DNA of 64,000 nt from positions 13,716,977 through 13,780,976 of the forward strand of contig NC_092035.1 in NCBI RefSeq assembly GCF_042242105.1, read 5' to 3'. The notes beneath the pieces are model-generated. The model was not told the DNA's origin and searched no databases. It worked only from the letters and a program-made list of their open reading frames with translations. This document shows positions 19,501 to 34,500 of the stretch, one piece after another; the first letter of the stretch is position 1; every line of letters begins with the position of its first letter. The position numbers and the translations under genes were made by a program. The DNA is from Pempheris klunzingeri (Eukaryota > Chordata > Actinopteri > Acropomatiformes > Pempheridae).

Positions 19501-22500
19501 TACTCATACTACTACTCAACCTGAGTTGATGATGCCCCTGCGAGCATGGCAGAGAGTGATCAGGAACAGATAAATGTGCTACAGTCTGCCTGTCGTATAC
19601 AGTGGTGCAGTGACCACTGCAGTGCTAATGCAGGGGAGGTGTAGGATAGATATAGGGGACGACTGAGAGATGGCTATCACAGTCCTTCTACTATGTATAT
19701 GTATTAAATGGCCAGAGGATGTTACACACAGTTAGTTTGATTCAATATAACGCAACTGTGGCTTTAAAATCCTCCTCCTGTTGCCATCAGGTGGTTCTCA
19801 TGCTGGGGCTTTGAACTGCATACTAGCTGTATTTAGATGTGTGTGTGTGTGTGTGGGGTTCTCATGGGTCAGGGACCGGGAGACACAGTGTGTTACTGAG
19901 ACTGAGAGAGTTTCCCCGGGGACCTGCAGGGCCACCCAGCACTGCCAACCCCCTGCTCCTCTCCCAGGCTTGTCACAAACGCACACGTTTGTTGCCGTCA
20001 TTACCATGAGGGCAGAAAAAAAGAGTTTGTCATTGGGATGTTACTGTATCTCTCTGTCCTGAGTGTGTGTCTGTGATTCCTCTCACAGAAGATGATGTGC
20101 AGTGGTCAGCCTAAGTCTGTGCAGGGTTGAATCAGAGTAGATTGGGATGCAGAGGCGTAGACAATGATGAAATTAAGACATAGAGAAAATGTCAAAGTCT
20201 TTCAGATTACCATCTGTCAGGGGAAATCTAGGGTAGGCTGTCTATAGGGACTTGATAATGAATCCTCATCTGGGCCTGTGTTTGTCTGCTTGCATGTCTG
20301 TGAGAGCATGAGTACTTGTTCTGTTAATGTCCCTCTATACAGTAAGCCCACCATGTCAGCTCTGGGCATCTGTCCACACACTCCTGCTTTGGCTTGTTCC
20401 TCACATGCTTGTCCATGTGTGTGTGTGAGTGAGGGTGTTGTACTACCAGTTCTCTTGCTTAATCTCTCAGGATCAGAGAATACAGTGAAGTATAGTTTTT
20501 GAAGAGAGCTTTACATTTCTGCTAATCACATTTTTAAGAGGCATTTGTTGTAGCAATGCTAACTTGTTGAGAAAAGCTGTGCGGTGATGAATGATTTTAT
20601 TTGTGTGACAGATGTTTCATCCACATTTATTTTTCATGGCAAGGGCCAGATACAGCCTTAAATATACACATACCACCCAGTGATACTGACCAGTTAAAGA
20701 CACACCTGAGTTTGTTTGAAAAAATCAGCATTAAAAAAAAGGTGAAATGGTACATCAAAATCCATGCTTATTTTGACAACATGACCCAGCATGAAAAATG
20801 TTGCTCTGCTCCCCTCTGTCACATCAAAAGCAGCACAGCTCTACACGAAATATGTAGTTCCACAAGTAGCCCAAGGGCAATTGGTGAGCTACTGTAGCTG
20901 GCATGCTAATGATTTACATGCTAATAAGCTGGGGCATCCCAGTGTATAACCTTTACTTTTAGAGGCATAGTTTTCATATTATGTCTCAGGTGCACCTTTT
21001 ATCTCTGCGGTCATGTCTGACTGATTGTAGATGGCCACTGGGGAGACAATGTGAAAAATAACTGCTACAACAACACTAATGACCTCTGCAGGACAGTTGC
21101 ACGGTCAGCCACGGTCAGGAGACCTGCAGCAAATTCACTGAGGACGTCTAGAGGGCAGAGAACATATGCTCTAAATAATTAACACTAGACTCCCAACACA
21201 CCCACACACACAGACATAACCTGGACGGAGACAGAGTCAGAGGCAGTCTGAGAGGAGGGAGAAGGTGATGGAGGAGGCGTGTTCACAGTCTGAAGGTGTT
21301 AGCGTGCAGCTCTCAGGACAGCAAGGTTTTGATGATATGAGCCACAGGAAGCCATCTCGATACTGAGGTTAAAACTGACAATATCACTGTCCACTGGCTT
21401 AAATGATCATGATACAGTCTGTTATTACTAAACCAGTGATAACGGGCTGTTAATAAGGTTTTGCTTTTCAGTGACACACACTTTTCAGTTGATAAATGTT
21501 GATTGGAGAGTTGTTGGTCCATTCATACAGTTAATATGGCTCGAGGGCGTCTCCCCAAAATGATCAGAAAGAGCGAGAGTAACTCTGATTCAGATATGTT
21601 TGATTCAGACACACAGTGTTGACTTTTAACAGTATCAGAACTGACAATTAAACTGTGTAGCAGTATTCCTGTGTGGACATTTTAATCTTTCAGCATCTGT
21701 CCCAGGATCAGACAGTGCGTAAGTTTCCATCCTGGAGAAAAACAATTGCAAACACCATGAATAACAAGTCAGTGTTTTTCATTAACTATGAAGAAGCAGA
21801 GTACGCATTCAAAGACCAATCCCTTTTTTATTTTTCAGGGTCAGAGCCATTTATAGCATGGAGTAGCCACGAAAGCACTATGTTGCATCCATTAGCACCA
21901 GTCCTTGTTCTCTCCACTTGTCCAGCGTCTGCAGTTGCTCCAGTTCCCGAGAAATTCTTCCTGCCAGATGTGTGGGTGGTGGGGCATTGACATGACTTGA
22001 GGCTTACGCACAGTGATGCATTCTCGTTGAAACCATGACTCAAAAACTATGTAATATCTGGCACTCAGCAGATGAGCGTTGCTTTTGTCAAATTGCGATT
22101 GGATGCCTTTTGTTGCCATGGTGACAGTCAGTGGAAATTAGCCTCATAATGCTGAGTTTCCTTGCGTGTGTGTGTGTGTTTTCAGGACACATCCTCCCAC
22201 TAGGCGGGGGGTGGGGGTGGGGAGGGTGCTCTCAGTGTGCACTTACATAACAACTTGTAGCATTTAGATGAAATATGGATTTTGCTTCAGTAAGGACACA
22301 GAGGCCCCTTAGACGGATGTGTGCCATGAAGACTGTCAAGTCAGAGATGAGCACTGGGAAATGTGAAATGTACTTACAATCATTATCAGCAATTATTAAG
22401 TGGCATCTTATGTGGTACATCTGTCTTTGTTAACCTTTTCTATGCTTCATATCTAAATAAATGTGTGTGAATCTGTATGAGAATAACATCAACAATGTGG

Positions 22501-25500
22501 GTGTTGCATGCGGAATGTTCATACTCCCTGTCTGTGTGTGTCCCTTCTAGAGAACTGATGAAGAGGCAGTGGTGGACCGCGGTGGCACACGCTCCATGCT
22601 CAACACCAACTTTGAGAAGGAAGAACTAGAAGGTAGCACCCATAAGTAATGATTCACATTTACATTTAGCAGTAGCAGTAGAGTTGCACGTCCAGAAAGT
22701 TACGAGACAGCAAGTGAAACATAAAAAAACATGGACAAACACAAAAGTGAAATGTATGTGTACTGTACAGTATGTGCAAAACACAAAAATACCACTTACA
22801 AAAAGCTATTGTTGGGCTTCTTTGTATCTATTTTTTTCCTTTTGTTGTCAAGTTTAACTAACAGGATGTCACAATATATTTCCAGCTAAGCAATAGCAAA
22901 GTGTGATAGCAGAAAATGTGTCTGACATAGCAGATTTCCTGACAGCAGAGCTTACTGATAGCAGCAGACTTGATCTGTCCACCTGTCTAAATCATTACAA
23001 ACGGATATTAGGTTTTGATGCAAGTGCTGCAGCATCAAAGAGCGAGGACTTTATTCTCTGCACATACGTTTGCATCAGCATTTCATTCATCGTGAAAGAG
23101 ACAGAGATGGCAATTTCTGCACCAACAGTATCCTGAATTGACACGGAGCCTGTTCCAAAACCTTGCTGAGTAAAACTCCTCTCAAATGCAAAACATAAAT
23201 TGATGCAAAAAGGTCTGGATCAAGGTTTACTTATCCAGATATTTTTTTAAAATTCGTTAAAAGGTTCTATAAATATGAAAATGCATAGAAAAATATAAAA
23301 AAAACAAAGGTAAATGGATGCAGCAGAACCAGAGAATTTATTTTATTCCACATTTATTCCTCGTCCTTGTCAAAACCTGGCTTGGTAAACTTGCCTCTTG
23401 GATCAGACCCCAGGATGCAGTGCAGCCACATGGCATGTTGTTTGGGTTATGCTACAGTACAGTATAAGTGTCTCTTATCTTAGCTGTGTGTATTGTTTGG
23501 GTTTACTATTGTCTCCCCACCTACGTGTGTAACCCAGCAGAACTGAAGCTCAGGCACATTGTCTGGGCGCTCTTTAAAGGAAATGATAAACAGAAGCAGA
23601 GGGAAAGACTGTACATTTCAATGCTTCATTAGAAAATAACTCCAGGAATGCTGAGGATGATGGGTGTATCACTGATAATGTAGATATCATGTAACTTGGG
23701 TTCATTAGGGGTACCTTTTTCTTTTTTCAGGATGGGAGAAAAAGAAAATAAGAAAGCACCATAAATTGTAGAATCAGAGGGCAAAATTTAAAGTAAAGGC
23801 TATAATTATTTCCCATTTAATAAATATAAAAAATGTTGGTTTCTCTGTCAGTATCCGCTGAATTTTTGTTGCCAGGCAACGTTTTCTGAGGCAGCCGGCA
23901 AAGATGTCACTCTTTGATTCTGACAGTGCTGGTGAGGTGGTGCTTTCATCTCAAGGGCCCTCATCCTCGGATGATTGTGGCTGTAATGACTAGCTCTGTC
24001 TGGCGCTGAGGCAACGCTGACACTGCGTCAGCACCACGCAGGAGAAGGAGATCCTCTGAAGTTATCTCACCCCAAACTACACAGCCCCAGCACTGCTGCT
24101 TCCTCATCCTCACACACACTCACATTTGGGATATAAAGGAAAAGGTTCGCATGACATGATCTGCTCCCACTGTGATTCTGTGAAGTCTCAGTCTCAGCTG
24201 TTTTTGTCCTGCAACTGCAAGTGGTAGCCACTTTCCAGAGATCAAAATATACGTATTGTATGATCTTTGAATAGATATTTTGTTTCAGCACCATAATAAT
24301 AAATTAAGTAATAAATTAAACTTTACACCCCAACAAGTGGAAGAAGTCATAGCCCAGGAAGGGCAGCCATGAGAAATACTTTAGAACAGCGATGGCGCTG
24401 CTCCGTCAGAGCTGAATAGTCAGAGCCAGTTGTATGAGGAGAATGCACAACCTCTAGCCGAGCTTCGTGAAGCAGTACATATATGAATTCACACACGCCA
24501 CGCACACCACACACAGCACTGCATGAATTCAAACCCTGGCTGACTGAAAGCCACTGAGATGTGGCGACAGAAGAAAAGAGACTTGGATATACTGTGACAT
24601 CAGCAGTAGTTCAGGCCTGGGGGAGGTGAGCTATTTTTGTTAAGTCCTCCACTTGTGAGTCTTGACTCATGAACTTTAAAGCTCCAGCGCTCCATCCTTA
24701 TGTTTTCCTCCGATACCATATAGTTCCTGTCTGCTGGAATGTGCTGTTTATTGTGAAATTCGCTTCACGTGCAAAGCCAGTCTCTTCTCTTTCCTCTGGC
24801 TCTGACATGAATAATTTACACGCTGCTAACAGAAATTTGCTCCGGGTGAATGCGTCTACAGTAGCACACACTCAAGTCGAGTCAAATACACTCACAAACG
24901 GCGAGTACATTTTGACATATAGTTAAATCTCTCATTACATGCTCCCCGAGTCCTCACTTTACCTCTATCCTGGATTCCTATTGGTGGCTCTTTTCAAATG
25001 CTGTGATGTCATTCTGCTCTTTAGGTGATTCACCTCTGCGCTTTCATTAAATCTGATTAGTGCCCTATGATGTAATTAGTCATATCTCCAAGCAAGTGAA
25101 AACAGTTGAAAGCATTCAGGTGGAATATTTTCCCCTCAGACGAGATGAAAATGTTTTATGTTTCTCAGTAATAACTCTGACAGTAATAAACAGAATAATC
25201 ATTTATTTCTGAACCTGCACAAATGACTCAGCTTGAGCTTGGATGTAACTTGCACAAAACGTACAAAACTGTAGATATTATCGAAGTATATACATGTATG
25301 TCATTTTCTTTGTCTCTTTAACATGTACATCTCGTAAATGATCAATTCTGATTAAACTGGTCAAAATCAGGTTTTCCAGATTAGTGTTGTAATACATCAA
25401 GAAAAGCTACATACATTTCTACATTATAATGCACTAACTCAATAGTCACTTATAACGTCCTGATAAATGTAGTAAAGACAGAAATTAGTAAAAGGGTCAT

Positions 25501-28500
25501 TGTTGAGGTTGGAAATGGTAGTTTTAGTTTTTTGTCCAACACAGTTTTTAAAATATTATAGCAAAAAGCTGTTTTACTACAATATCTTTGATCAGTTCAA
25601 GCATCCTCTCAGGAGAACTATCAGTGAATTTGAACAAACGTTTTGATAACTTTGTACACTATAACTGCACTGCCTGTGCTGTAGCTCTGATAATACCAGC
25701 AGTGAAGAGATGAAAATGTATTTTTAACAGTGATCCCTTTGCAATATGTCTTTGTGCTTTCTCCATGGTAAAAATAGAAGTAAACATGAAATGATGAACC
25801 AATTTGTTATCCTCTGATGGACCCCACTTTGTGGCTACCAAGCATCAAATTGCCCTTGGTGTCACACTATACTCGACACTGTGGCGCCTCACTTGGTGCA
25901 GGAGGCAGATAAAGAGAACATGGTGTCCAATAGTCTTGTCTGTGTCCGGCCACTGAGCTGAGGCCCGAAGGAAGCAGCAGCCAGGCAGCTCGACCGCAAT
26001 AAAGGAGGAGAAAGTCGGCTCACATTAGCTTCACGCTGACCCCGTGGATGCACGCTCATGTGTGCATGTACATGCACGGACGCACACATCAGAGAAAGGC
26101 CTCTGTGCTCACATTGCACAATATCCTTTCTGAATCCCAATCTCATTATTTTATTTTTGTTTATGTACTGGATTAAAATGCTTCTAATACTCCTAATTGT
26201 AAAAGTCAACCAATTTCAAAATGGATTTCTGCATCCTCAAAGAAGACAATAGCTTTTTATTCAAGGCACACAGGCACAGGAGGACCCAGAGACACCACTT
26301 GACTCATTAAATGCTGCTAGTCTGGTTCCACTCTAACTGATTACATGGCTTGATACTGTCTATTGCTGGGTGATTCGATAGTTGCTTCACTGCGTGTTTA
26401 AATTCTCTAATAAAAAGGAAGACGCTTGTACCATACAGCTGCAGACGGTGGTCCAGTGAAATAAATAACCTGGAGCTGCACTCAGTTCATGCAAGGTATG
26501 ATGAGACTCCAAACTTAAGGACATGCAGAAGTGTTCAACCGCCACTTCCTGTCCACGGGGTACTGTAGACTGGTGCTGCAGATATTGGACAGGTCGTTAC
26601 ATCACTACTTGTTTTGCATCATGGCCGTTGGCAACAAGAATACAGCTGGGGCTGTTTGCAGTCACCGACCATACATATTCAGTGTCTGCAGTTTATCTTT
26701 GAAATACAATAACAGCAATCAAATCTATTAGTTTCTTACGTAGTTAATAAAGATTTTACACAAATGAAAATAAGAAATCTAAATCAAATATGCTTTTGCA
26801 GAGTATCACTGATAAATATGTATTTTGTATTCTTTTATTAGAGCAATGGTTCCCAAACTTTTCATCTGCTCTACCCTCAAGCTCTTTTGATTACATTAAG
26901 CGCCAATTTCAGAGTAACAAAGACGTGTTTATCAGCTCACTTACTTGTACATACAGCAAAGTTGCCTTCTTACAGTATGAATTTTATTTCCAATCATTTT
27001 TTCATACAATGGAAGTCATTAAGTGTCAGAAGTTTAATGTTACAGCCATTTCTAAATTCCTGTTATTAGTTTCAACAGTGTATCTGTTATTTAAGCAAAG
27101 TCAACTATTTATCCAGCACTTTTAACCTTTTCGTCATTCATCAAGTACTTTGCCTTTGCTTTTACTATGTCAACTGATTATCCATTACTTTTAGCGAATT
27201 ATTTAGACCTACCTGCTCACTTGTTAACTTGTTTTCACACACTCTCCATCTAGCATGTAGTGTTCAGGTGTTACAGCAAACTCAATATGCAAATATTTCT
27301 CTTAAATCATAAAAATGTCTATTGTTTCAAATTAATTGAGCTGCTCAACAATCTTTCAAAGTACCCGTGGCAACTGCAGAAGTACCCACAGGGCTACAAA
27401 TAGCCCTTGTTGGGAATCAGAGAATTTTTAAGTTTAGTTTTTAGAAGTTTAATAAGTATGATTTCACTCCTATTATGTGTTCTGTATAGGTTTCGCTGAC
27501 CCTAATAATAAAAGTCAAGAGCTGATTTGTTCTTCCTCCAAGAAACTATGAATTTGATCATGCTGTAAAAAGGTGGGGACAAAAAACCCTCTTTTAATCT
27601 TTATTTTAAAGGACAGACCAAAGACTCTAATGCTGTCTGCCGCATGTTGTCTCTAGGTCATCGCACTCTCTACATTGGGGTTCATGTTCCCCTGGGCAGG
27701 AGGTCGCACAGACGTCACCGTCACCATGGACACAGACACAGGAAGAGGTCCAAGGAGAGGGACTCTACAGCTGATGATGGAAGAGAATCCCCCTCACACA
27801 GTAGGTTTTCTAAATGGACTGAGGCAATCTCTAATAATGATGATATGATATGATTTACTTTGATATGAGATCACAAACAGTTTCACCAATGCACATCACA
27901 TTTGGTTTTTATACTTCAAATGTTTCCTGTTGCATACTTTGTTCTTTTCCTCCTCTTTTCTCTAATTCCACTCCTCCCGTTTGCTGCAGCAGACACACCA
28001 GCTCAGAGGGTGCAGTTTCTGTTGGGGACCGAGGACGGCGACGAGGAACACATCCCCCACGCCCTGTTCACTGAGCTGGACGAGATCTGCCTCAGGGAGG
28101 GTGAGGACGCCGAATGGAAAGAGACAGCCAGGTACACCGCTGCAGTTGGCCACATGGGCTGGGTCTGACCAGCTGCGTTTTTCCTCTGTTGCACCTGGGG
28201 GTTTGATCTTGTTGTGATGCCATACCTTTCAGGATGCCCACACTTTAGTTTGTCAGTTACCACTGTACACTGTTTAACTTCATAATTTACAGCAGTTAAG
28301 AAAAACACATTTCTATCCTTACTTGAGCAGCATGTCAAATGCTCTGGGCTGCATTGGGACGGGAAATGATAAAATCTGTGTTTTGAGCTCCTGTCAAATA
28401 GAAACGTATTGTATCTTGTCTCTATGTATTAACCAAGTTGTGTTTTTAATGTGTGCAGGTGGCTTAAGTTTGAGGAGGACGTTGAGGATGGTGGTGAGCG

Positions 28501-31500
28501 GTGGAGTAAACCCTACGTAGCCACTCTGTCTCTACACAGTCTCTTTGAGCTTCGCAGCTGCATCATGAACGGCACTGTGATGCTGGACATGCGGGCCAAC
28601 TCACTGGAGGAGATTGCAGGTGAGCACTTGGGGTTGAGTTGATTCTTTTTAGACCATTTCTAACAGGAGAAAGGCAAGATTAACAAGGTAAACATGACGT
28701 TTTAGCAGAGGCCCATCCTGAAATTTGTTTTAAAACGCCTCACTTCTTCATGGACAAACCCATTTGACCCTGCGTAGGATGGGATAAGGGAACGGTGTTT
28801 TAGTTTTTGAGGGCAGCAAAGAGTGTTTATCTGATTGTGGGAAAAACTATGCTGCTGAAGAGAGCTGTTGAACTTAACCTGGTTTTGTGCGATTAAATCA
28901 GCAGCAGTGGGTCGTTTTTTGTCGGAGTAATCAGCTTAGCCTCGCTGGCTGCCATGTAGGGACAGACACCATGAGGAGTAGCCTTTGTGAATTTCAAATG
29001 TTCAAAGAGTAACCTCAAAGTGGAAACCTACATTTGTGTGTTCCCTTGTTTGTTTTCACTTCTCAGACATGGTTCTGGATCAGCACGAGATGTCAGGCCC
29101 GGTAGGTCAGGATGCTAGAAAGAAGATCCGTGAGGCCCTGCTCAAACAGCACCACCACCAAAACCACAAGAAACTGGCCAACCGCATACCTATTGTACGC
29201 TCCTTTGCTGATATTGGCAAGAAGCAGTCTGAGCCTCATTCAATGGACAAGAATGGTGAGCAAATGGTCCGAACACACATACACTCCTTCACACACACTT
29301 GTGAATTACCAAAATTACAGTATTTTCTACACCCTGTATTATTCTCTGCTTTTTCCATGGTGATCTTATATGTTGTTGGATGTAAATATAGAAGCCTACA
29401 GTGTGTTTTTATGTGTAATAATTTTTATGTGTAATGCTTTGCATGTATTTTTCCAAAGTGTGTCCATCTGTTACTTGCTGTTTTGCTGCTGTTTGATATC
29501 TCATTTTCTCCTCTTGTTTGTGTTTCTCCATGTTTGTGTATGTTTGTTCTTGTCTGGTGTATTTTGCATGCGCGTGTGCATGTGTGTCATTCACTCAACC
29601 AGTAAATGTCCTTTATTATCAAACTATTAAGTGTTTGCCTGAAAAAAACCTCCTCAAGAGGGCCTTACAAAGAAAATCCTTTTCCTGTACGGCATGGCCG
29701 TGGTGTGTGTGTTGCGTGTCATGTCTATCCACCTCTCCATCACCTTTGAGCTCCTCCAAGAGCCGAGGCTGCTTGACCCCAGACACGAGCTTTGGCAATG
29801 CCAAGACCAAACGTCTTAGTGTTCTTCAGGCAGTTGCACAAGGCTACTATCCCATCGCTCAGGAAGACACAGAGCAGGAAATCTGCAGAGGCAACCAGAG
29901 CGCCTGAACTGATACTAAACACTAAAAGTTTAGAGATAGTAGTAGTAGTAGTAGTAATAGCATAAAAAGGAATTTAAAGTGGAGAGTGTGATCATGAAAG
30001 GTTAGAAATGGGTAATGTGTGGTCAAGAAAACCTCTGCATTCATAAGCTTATGCAGCTTTCTTTTTATGTAGTGCTCACAGTTGGTGAGGCCTCTTGCTG
30101 TTCTATTTTTGAGAATTAAACAGGAGGCAATAAAAAGAAAAGTACATAGTACGGAAGTTTTTCTATACTTTAAACATTTGGAAAAACTTTTGGTACGTGG
30201 TAGTCATTCTGCAGAATCATTTATTTGTAAGGCCAAACAGGACATGTGCAATGTTCTAGTTTTCATGGTAACACTCTCTGCTTTTTGTCATCGTCAACAA
30301 TGTGGTTGACGACTTGAAACCATGGGAGATTTGTGACTCATGTTCTACAGACATAACCCTCACTAATTACTAATAGTGGTAACTCCCTGATTAAACATTT
30401 TGGGAAATATGCCTGTTCACTTTCTTGCGAAGAATTCGTCATACCACCCTCATGTGTTTAGGGCAAATATGATGCCAATTAGTTTAGCTTAGCATAAAGA
30501 CTCAACAGGGGAAATGGCTGCCCTGGCTTTTTCCAGGAGTTACAAAATCTGTCGATGAGCATCACTCAAGGTCACTAATTAACACGTAACTAGTTTGTCT
30601 AATCTGTACAAAAGGGTAAAAATGAAAATGACTATTTGGGGTTTCACACAGTAGGTCACGTTATGAGTTTTTATGCTGAGCTAAACTAACCGCCCACTGG
30701 TTTCAACTTGTTTGAAAGAGTGCTCTCAATCCTCTCATCCAACTCTTTGCAAGAAAGTATATAAGAGTATTTCCTAAATTGTCAAACAATTCCTTTTAGT
30801 AGCATCACACCTTCACTGCAACAGGTGACATTTTGAGCCAGTCACATGTAATGTTCCCTTCAAGTGCTGTGATTTGCTCAAAAATCACATCACAAACTGC
30901 TTGAAAAAGAAATTTAAAAGGAGCAATCTTCGGCTTTGTTTCAGCAAAAGTAAAACAAAACCATTTTAAATGAGCACTTCTTAGTTGATACACTTGAATT
31001 TGAAACGGAAGTTAAAGATTGTTCCTCCTTTACTTGATTTGTAAGGAGCCTGAGGTCCAGCTAAAGATAAAATCTCCACAGCGCCACAGCATTCATTAGA
31101 CGATCTTGATATTAAGCTTACTCACAAGGTACGCTCTGAAACAAGGTACAATATTGTATCTTTTGTCACTAGGGCTGAACCTTTTGATCAATACAGGTAC
31201 AGCACCTTCAACAAAAGAGTGCACTGTTGTATATTTTTCAGAGAATGTAACTGTACCCTCTAATCAGTCACTGGAGACCTTCGTCTTTGTGTGGGAAAGT
31301 AACATTGTGATCGGCTGAGCCTCCGTGAAAATTGACATGTTGTTTCCTGCTCTGCCTGACAGGCCAAACAGTCTCACCTCAGTCCCAGCCTGCTAACAAT
31401 GAGGGCAAGCAGGACGTCAGCCGAGAAAACAGTGCTGTCGACTTCAGCAAGGTGAGCAACCAGACCCACCACTGAGCCTGCTGTTTATCTATGGGTAGTG

Positions 31501-34500
31501 ATAGCTGGACACGTTACTAGCACTGTATATTTAATCAAGATGGAGTTACGTGTGAAATGGTCACCGTTATCCTCTTGCCCTGGGAAACCGAGTGGAATTT
31601 AACAGGAGTAAAGCTTGTTTTCTCTTGTAGTGTGGACCACCAGAGCCAGATCTAGCCATTATTCCAGTAGATGATTTACTGTAATAACAATCGACCTACC
31701 TCAAGCCATATTTTATATTTGAGATCAAAACAGAATAAAACATTTATACTAAGCTTTCTTTATGTCTCACAGATTGACCTCCACTTCATGAAGAAGATCC
31801 CTCCGGGTGCCGAGGCATCCAACGTCCTGGTGGGGGAGCTGGAATTCCTAGACCGCCCTGTGGTGGCCTTCATCCGCCTGTCTCCTGCTGTGCTGCTCAA
31901 CGGGCTGGCTGAGGTTCCCATCACCACCAGGTTATACACAAACTGCTTAGAAGCTCCCTGTTTCTATTCTGTGTCCGGTCTAGATAGATGAGTTGATAAT
32001 TCCCTGGATGCTTCGTCAGGAAAAGGATTTGACTTTTACACGAGACCTCTTGTCCTTTATGTTGCACAGGTTTCTTTTCATCCTGCTTGGCCCTCTGGGA
32101 AAAGGTCCACAGTATCATGAAATTGGCCGATCTATTGCTACCCTGATGACTGACGAGGTGAGGCCTGAGCACAACAGTATCAAGGTTCAAACTCTAGCTG
32201 AAGTAATGATGCTAACAGGGGCAGAAGGAGTATTCAAATCTTTTACACAAAGATTTATGACAGTGAACTACAAGTAAAAGTATTCTTTATATGAAATGGA
32301 TATATGTATGTATTTTATCACTGATGCATCCATGTGGAAGCAGCATTTTGTTGTGGTTAGCTGTGGGAGACTTGGACTCGTCTGTGAGAATCACATGTCT
32401 AAAAACTCAGCTTGGTTTGAGACTTGAAGGCAAAAAGCTGAGGAGTCTTTTCTTGGTGACCCATAAATATCGACAAATGCTCTACTGAATGTACTTTTGG
32501 AGCCCTGCCAAACTGTCATGTATAATAAATCACATAACCAGGATTGACATCCTCTCCATAACTTGACACACACCTTCAATTACAGCTACTGCCATCAAAG
32601 TAAAATGAAGAAAACTTTAAATTCAGATGAGAGGAGTTAACCTTTCACTATGAAATTAGTCTGTACATATAAATGAGCTAGTTTGTATCCCAGCCATAAA
32701 ATCCTCATGCAGTAGGCAGTCGCCCTGACTGCCTACTGTCTAATTACTTTTACGTAAATGCTCCTAATGGTAAACAATTTGAACTGCTATATTGAATTAC
32801 AATAATGAAAAATGATGTGTTACAGTAGAATGTAATGAAATAAAATGTAGAATATTTCCGCCTGAAATGTAGTGATCCACTTACCAGCTCCACAGTTGTT
32901 TTTCTATAGCTGAAGCTGGCCTTTAACCTCAGGAGAAGGTTTTTGGGATCATCAGCGTATGACATGAATACCGTGACAGCTTTTCCCACAGTGCAGCTAT
33001 GAGCTAATGTTACTGACCATCATCAGAACCAGATGTTGCCTTTTTTTTTTCGTTGGCTACAGTCCTCTGGGATGTATGAAAATAGAAGCACGCGGCTGTC
33101 AACCTACTTCATCATATACAGAAATGAATAGCACCCATCACTGCCGAATGGAAGAATCATTTTCTGTATTATATGTCATTTTGATTAGGAAACACTAATA
33201 GGATACTTTAAACAGAGAGTGAGGCATGAATACATGTGAATCCACCGTAGATTCACTTGGTATGATAATTTGGAGATGTGTATGGTTACTGGAGATAAAA
33301 ATAATCCCCTGCTGAATAAACCTTTTAATGGTGCTGGTATATATTTCTGTCTGTAAATCTGCTGAAATGCACTCAGTGATTCAGCATAATACAGCCGAGC
33401 AGACTACTGAAAGAAATATTTTAAATCATATTTGCGTCACACACACGTCCTTTTATTTATATATTTAGCCTCGCTTCATCTGCTCCACAGATTTTCCATG
33501 ATGTCGCATACAAGGCCAAAGACAGGAACGACCTGGTGGCAGGTATCGATGAGTTTCTGGACCAGGTGACAGTGCTGCCTCCTGGAGAGTGGGACCCCTC
33601 CATCAGAATAGAGCCTCCCAAAAATGTGCCCTCTCAGGTAAACTCCCTATTTACGTAATAAAAATACACATTTATATATTTGTTGTTTGTAACATGAGGT
33701 AAAAAAGACGTCCGGTTCCATTTTTGAAAGAATCTTCTCTGTTGCTGCTCAACCACTAAACTGTTTGGGAGTTCGAGTTAGAGTTTGAGAGTTTCTGTAT
33801 ATGTTACCGTTCTTTCGCCTGTGAGTCCCCTCTGCTACGTGCTGCCTGCTGAGATTTTTTTTAAAAACATCTGCGTTCTCCTCTAATCTCAACTGCGTTG
33901 TACTGCGTGCTTTGATGCCTCTCCCCTGGGTTCTGCTCTCAATCCTCTCCAAAACATTAGTTATTTTTCCTCCATTGGTTATTTTGGTCGACTTTGAAAA
34001 GCGATCCGCCATCTTGTATGGGAGGGAAAAACAGAAAGCTGCTCCAGTTGATGAAGAAAAGTATTGTTTTTCTTTTCTTCTTTGTCATTAGGCTCCTGTA
34101 GTGAGCTAATGACACACCACTGTGCAATTAGATTGTTATGCCGATGAACTATGAATATGTTAGATTCAGGCATAAGAGATCATTCCTTTGGGATTTATGC
34201 TTGGTTGAATGTAGGGTGGAATCACTGTAACATCCCGTGTACAAATGTCAGCGGAGGTTCAAGTGCAACTGATGCTTCTCATGATGGTGGCCAGTAACAG
34301 ACAGTTGACTGACAGTGATCTCAACCACACAGGAAAAGCGGAAGATTCCCCCTGTTCCCAACGGAGTGACCGATCTTGGAGAGCTGGAGGAACATGGAGG
34401 GCACGGTGGCCCTGAGCTCCAGCGCACTGGGAGGTGAGCGTGACAGAGGAACAGCGTGATTTGTGATGTGCAGCCTTGAGCACTTGAAGCTCGTCTTTGT

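Larger units (their letters stand above)
8733..22550 (+). other. slc4a10 intron 1 (13.8 kb) and its contents
   Basis: This long intron separates the MDIT first exon from the first common exon. It contains a candidate 30-nt cassette exon (10323-10352), a second first exon (14199-14237) with its presumed promoter, a dispersed activity-less repeat (10610-10770), an inverted mini-element (12058-12215) and a CA microsatellite (13527-13553). The many short open frames elsewhere have no recognisable product. From 14238 to 22550 I see only AT-rich intronic DNA with short GT runs (for example 19840-19855). Confidence 0.6.

Noticed and set aside
24022..24042. RE1/NRSF-like sequence (GTCAGCACCACG) in slc4a10 intron 2
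   Set aside because: The left half fits the neuronal silencer element but the right half does not at any usual spacing.
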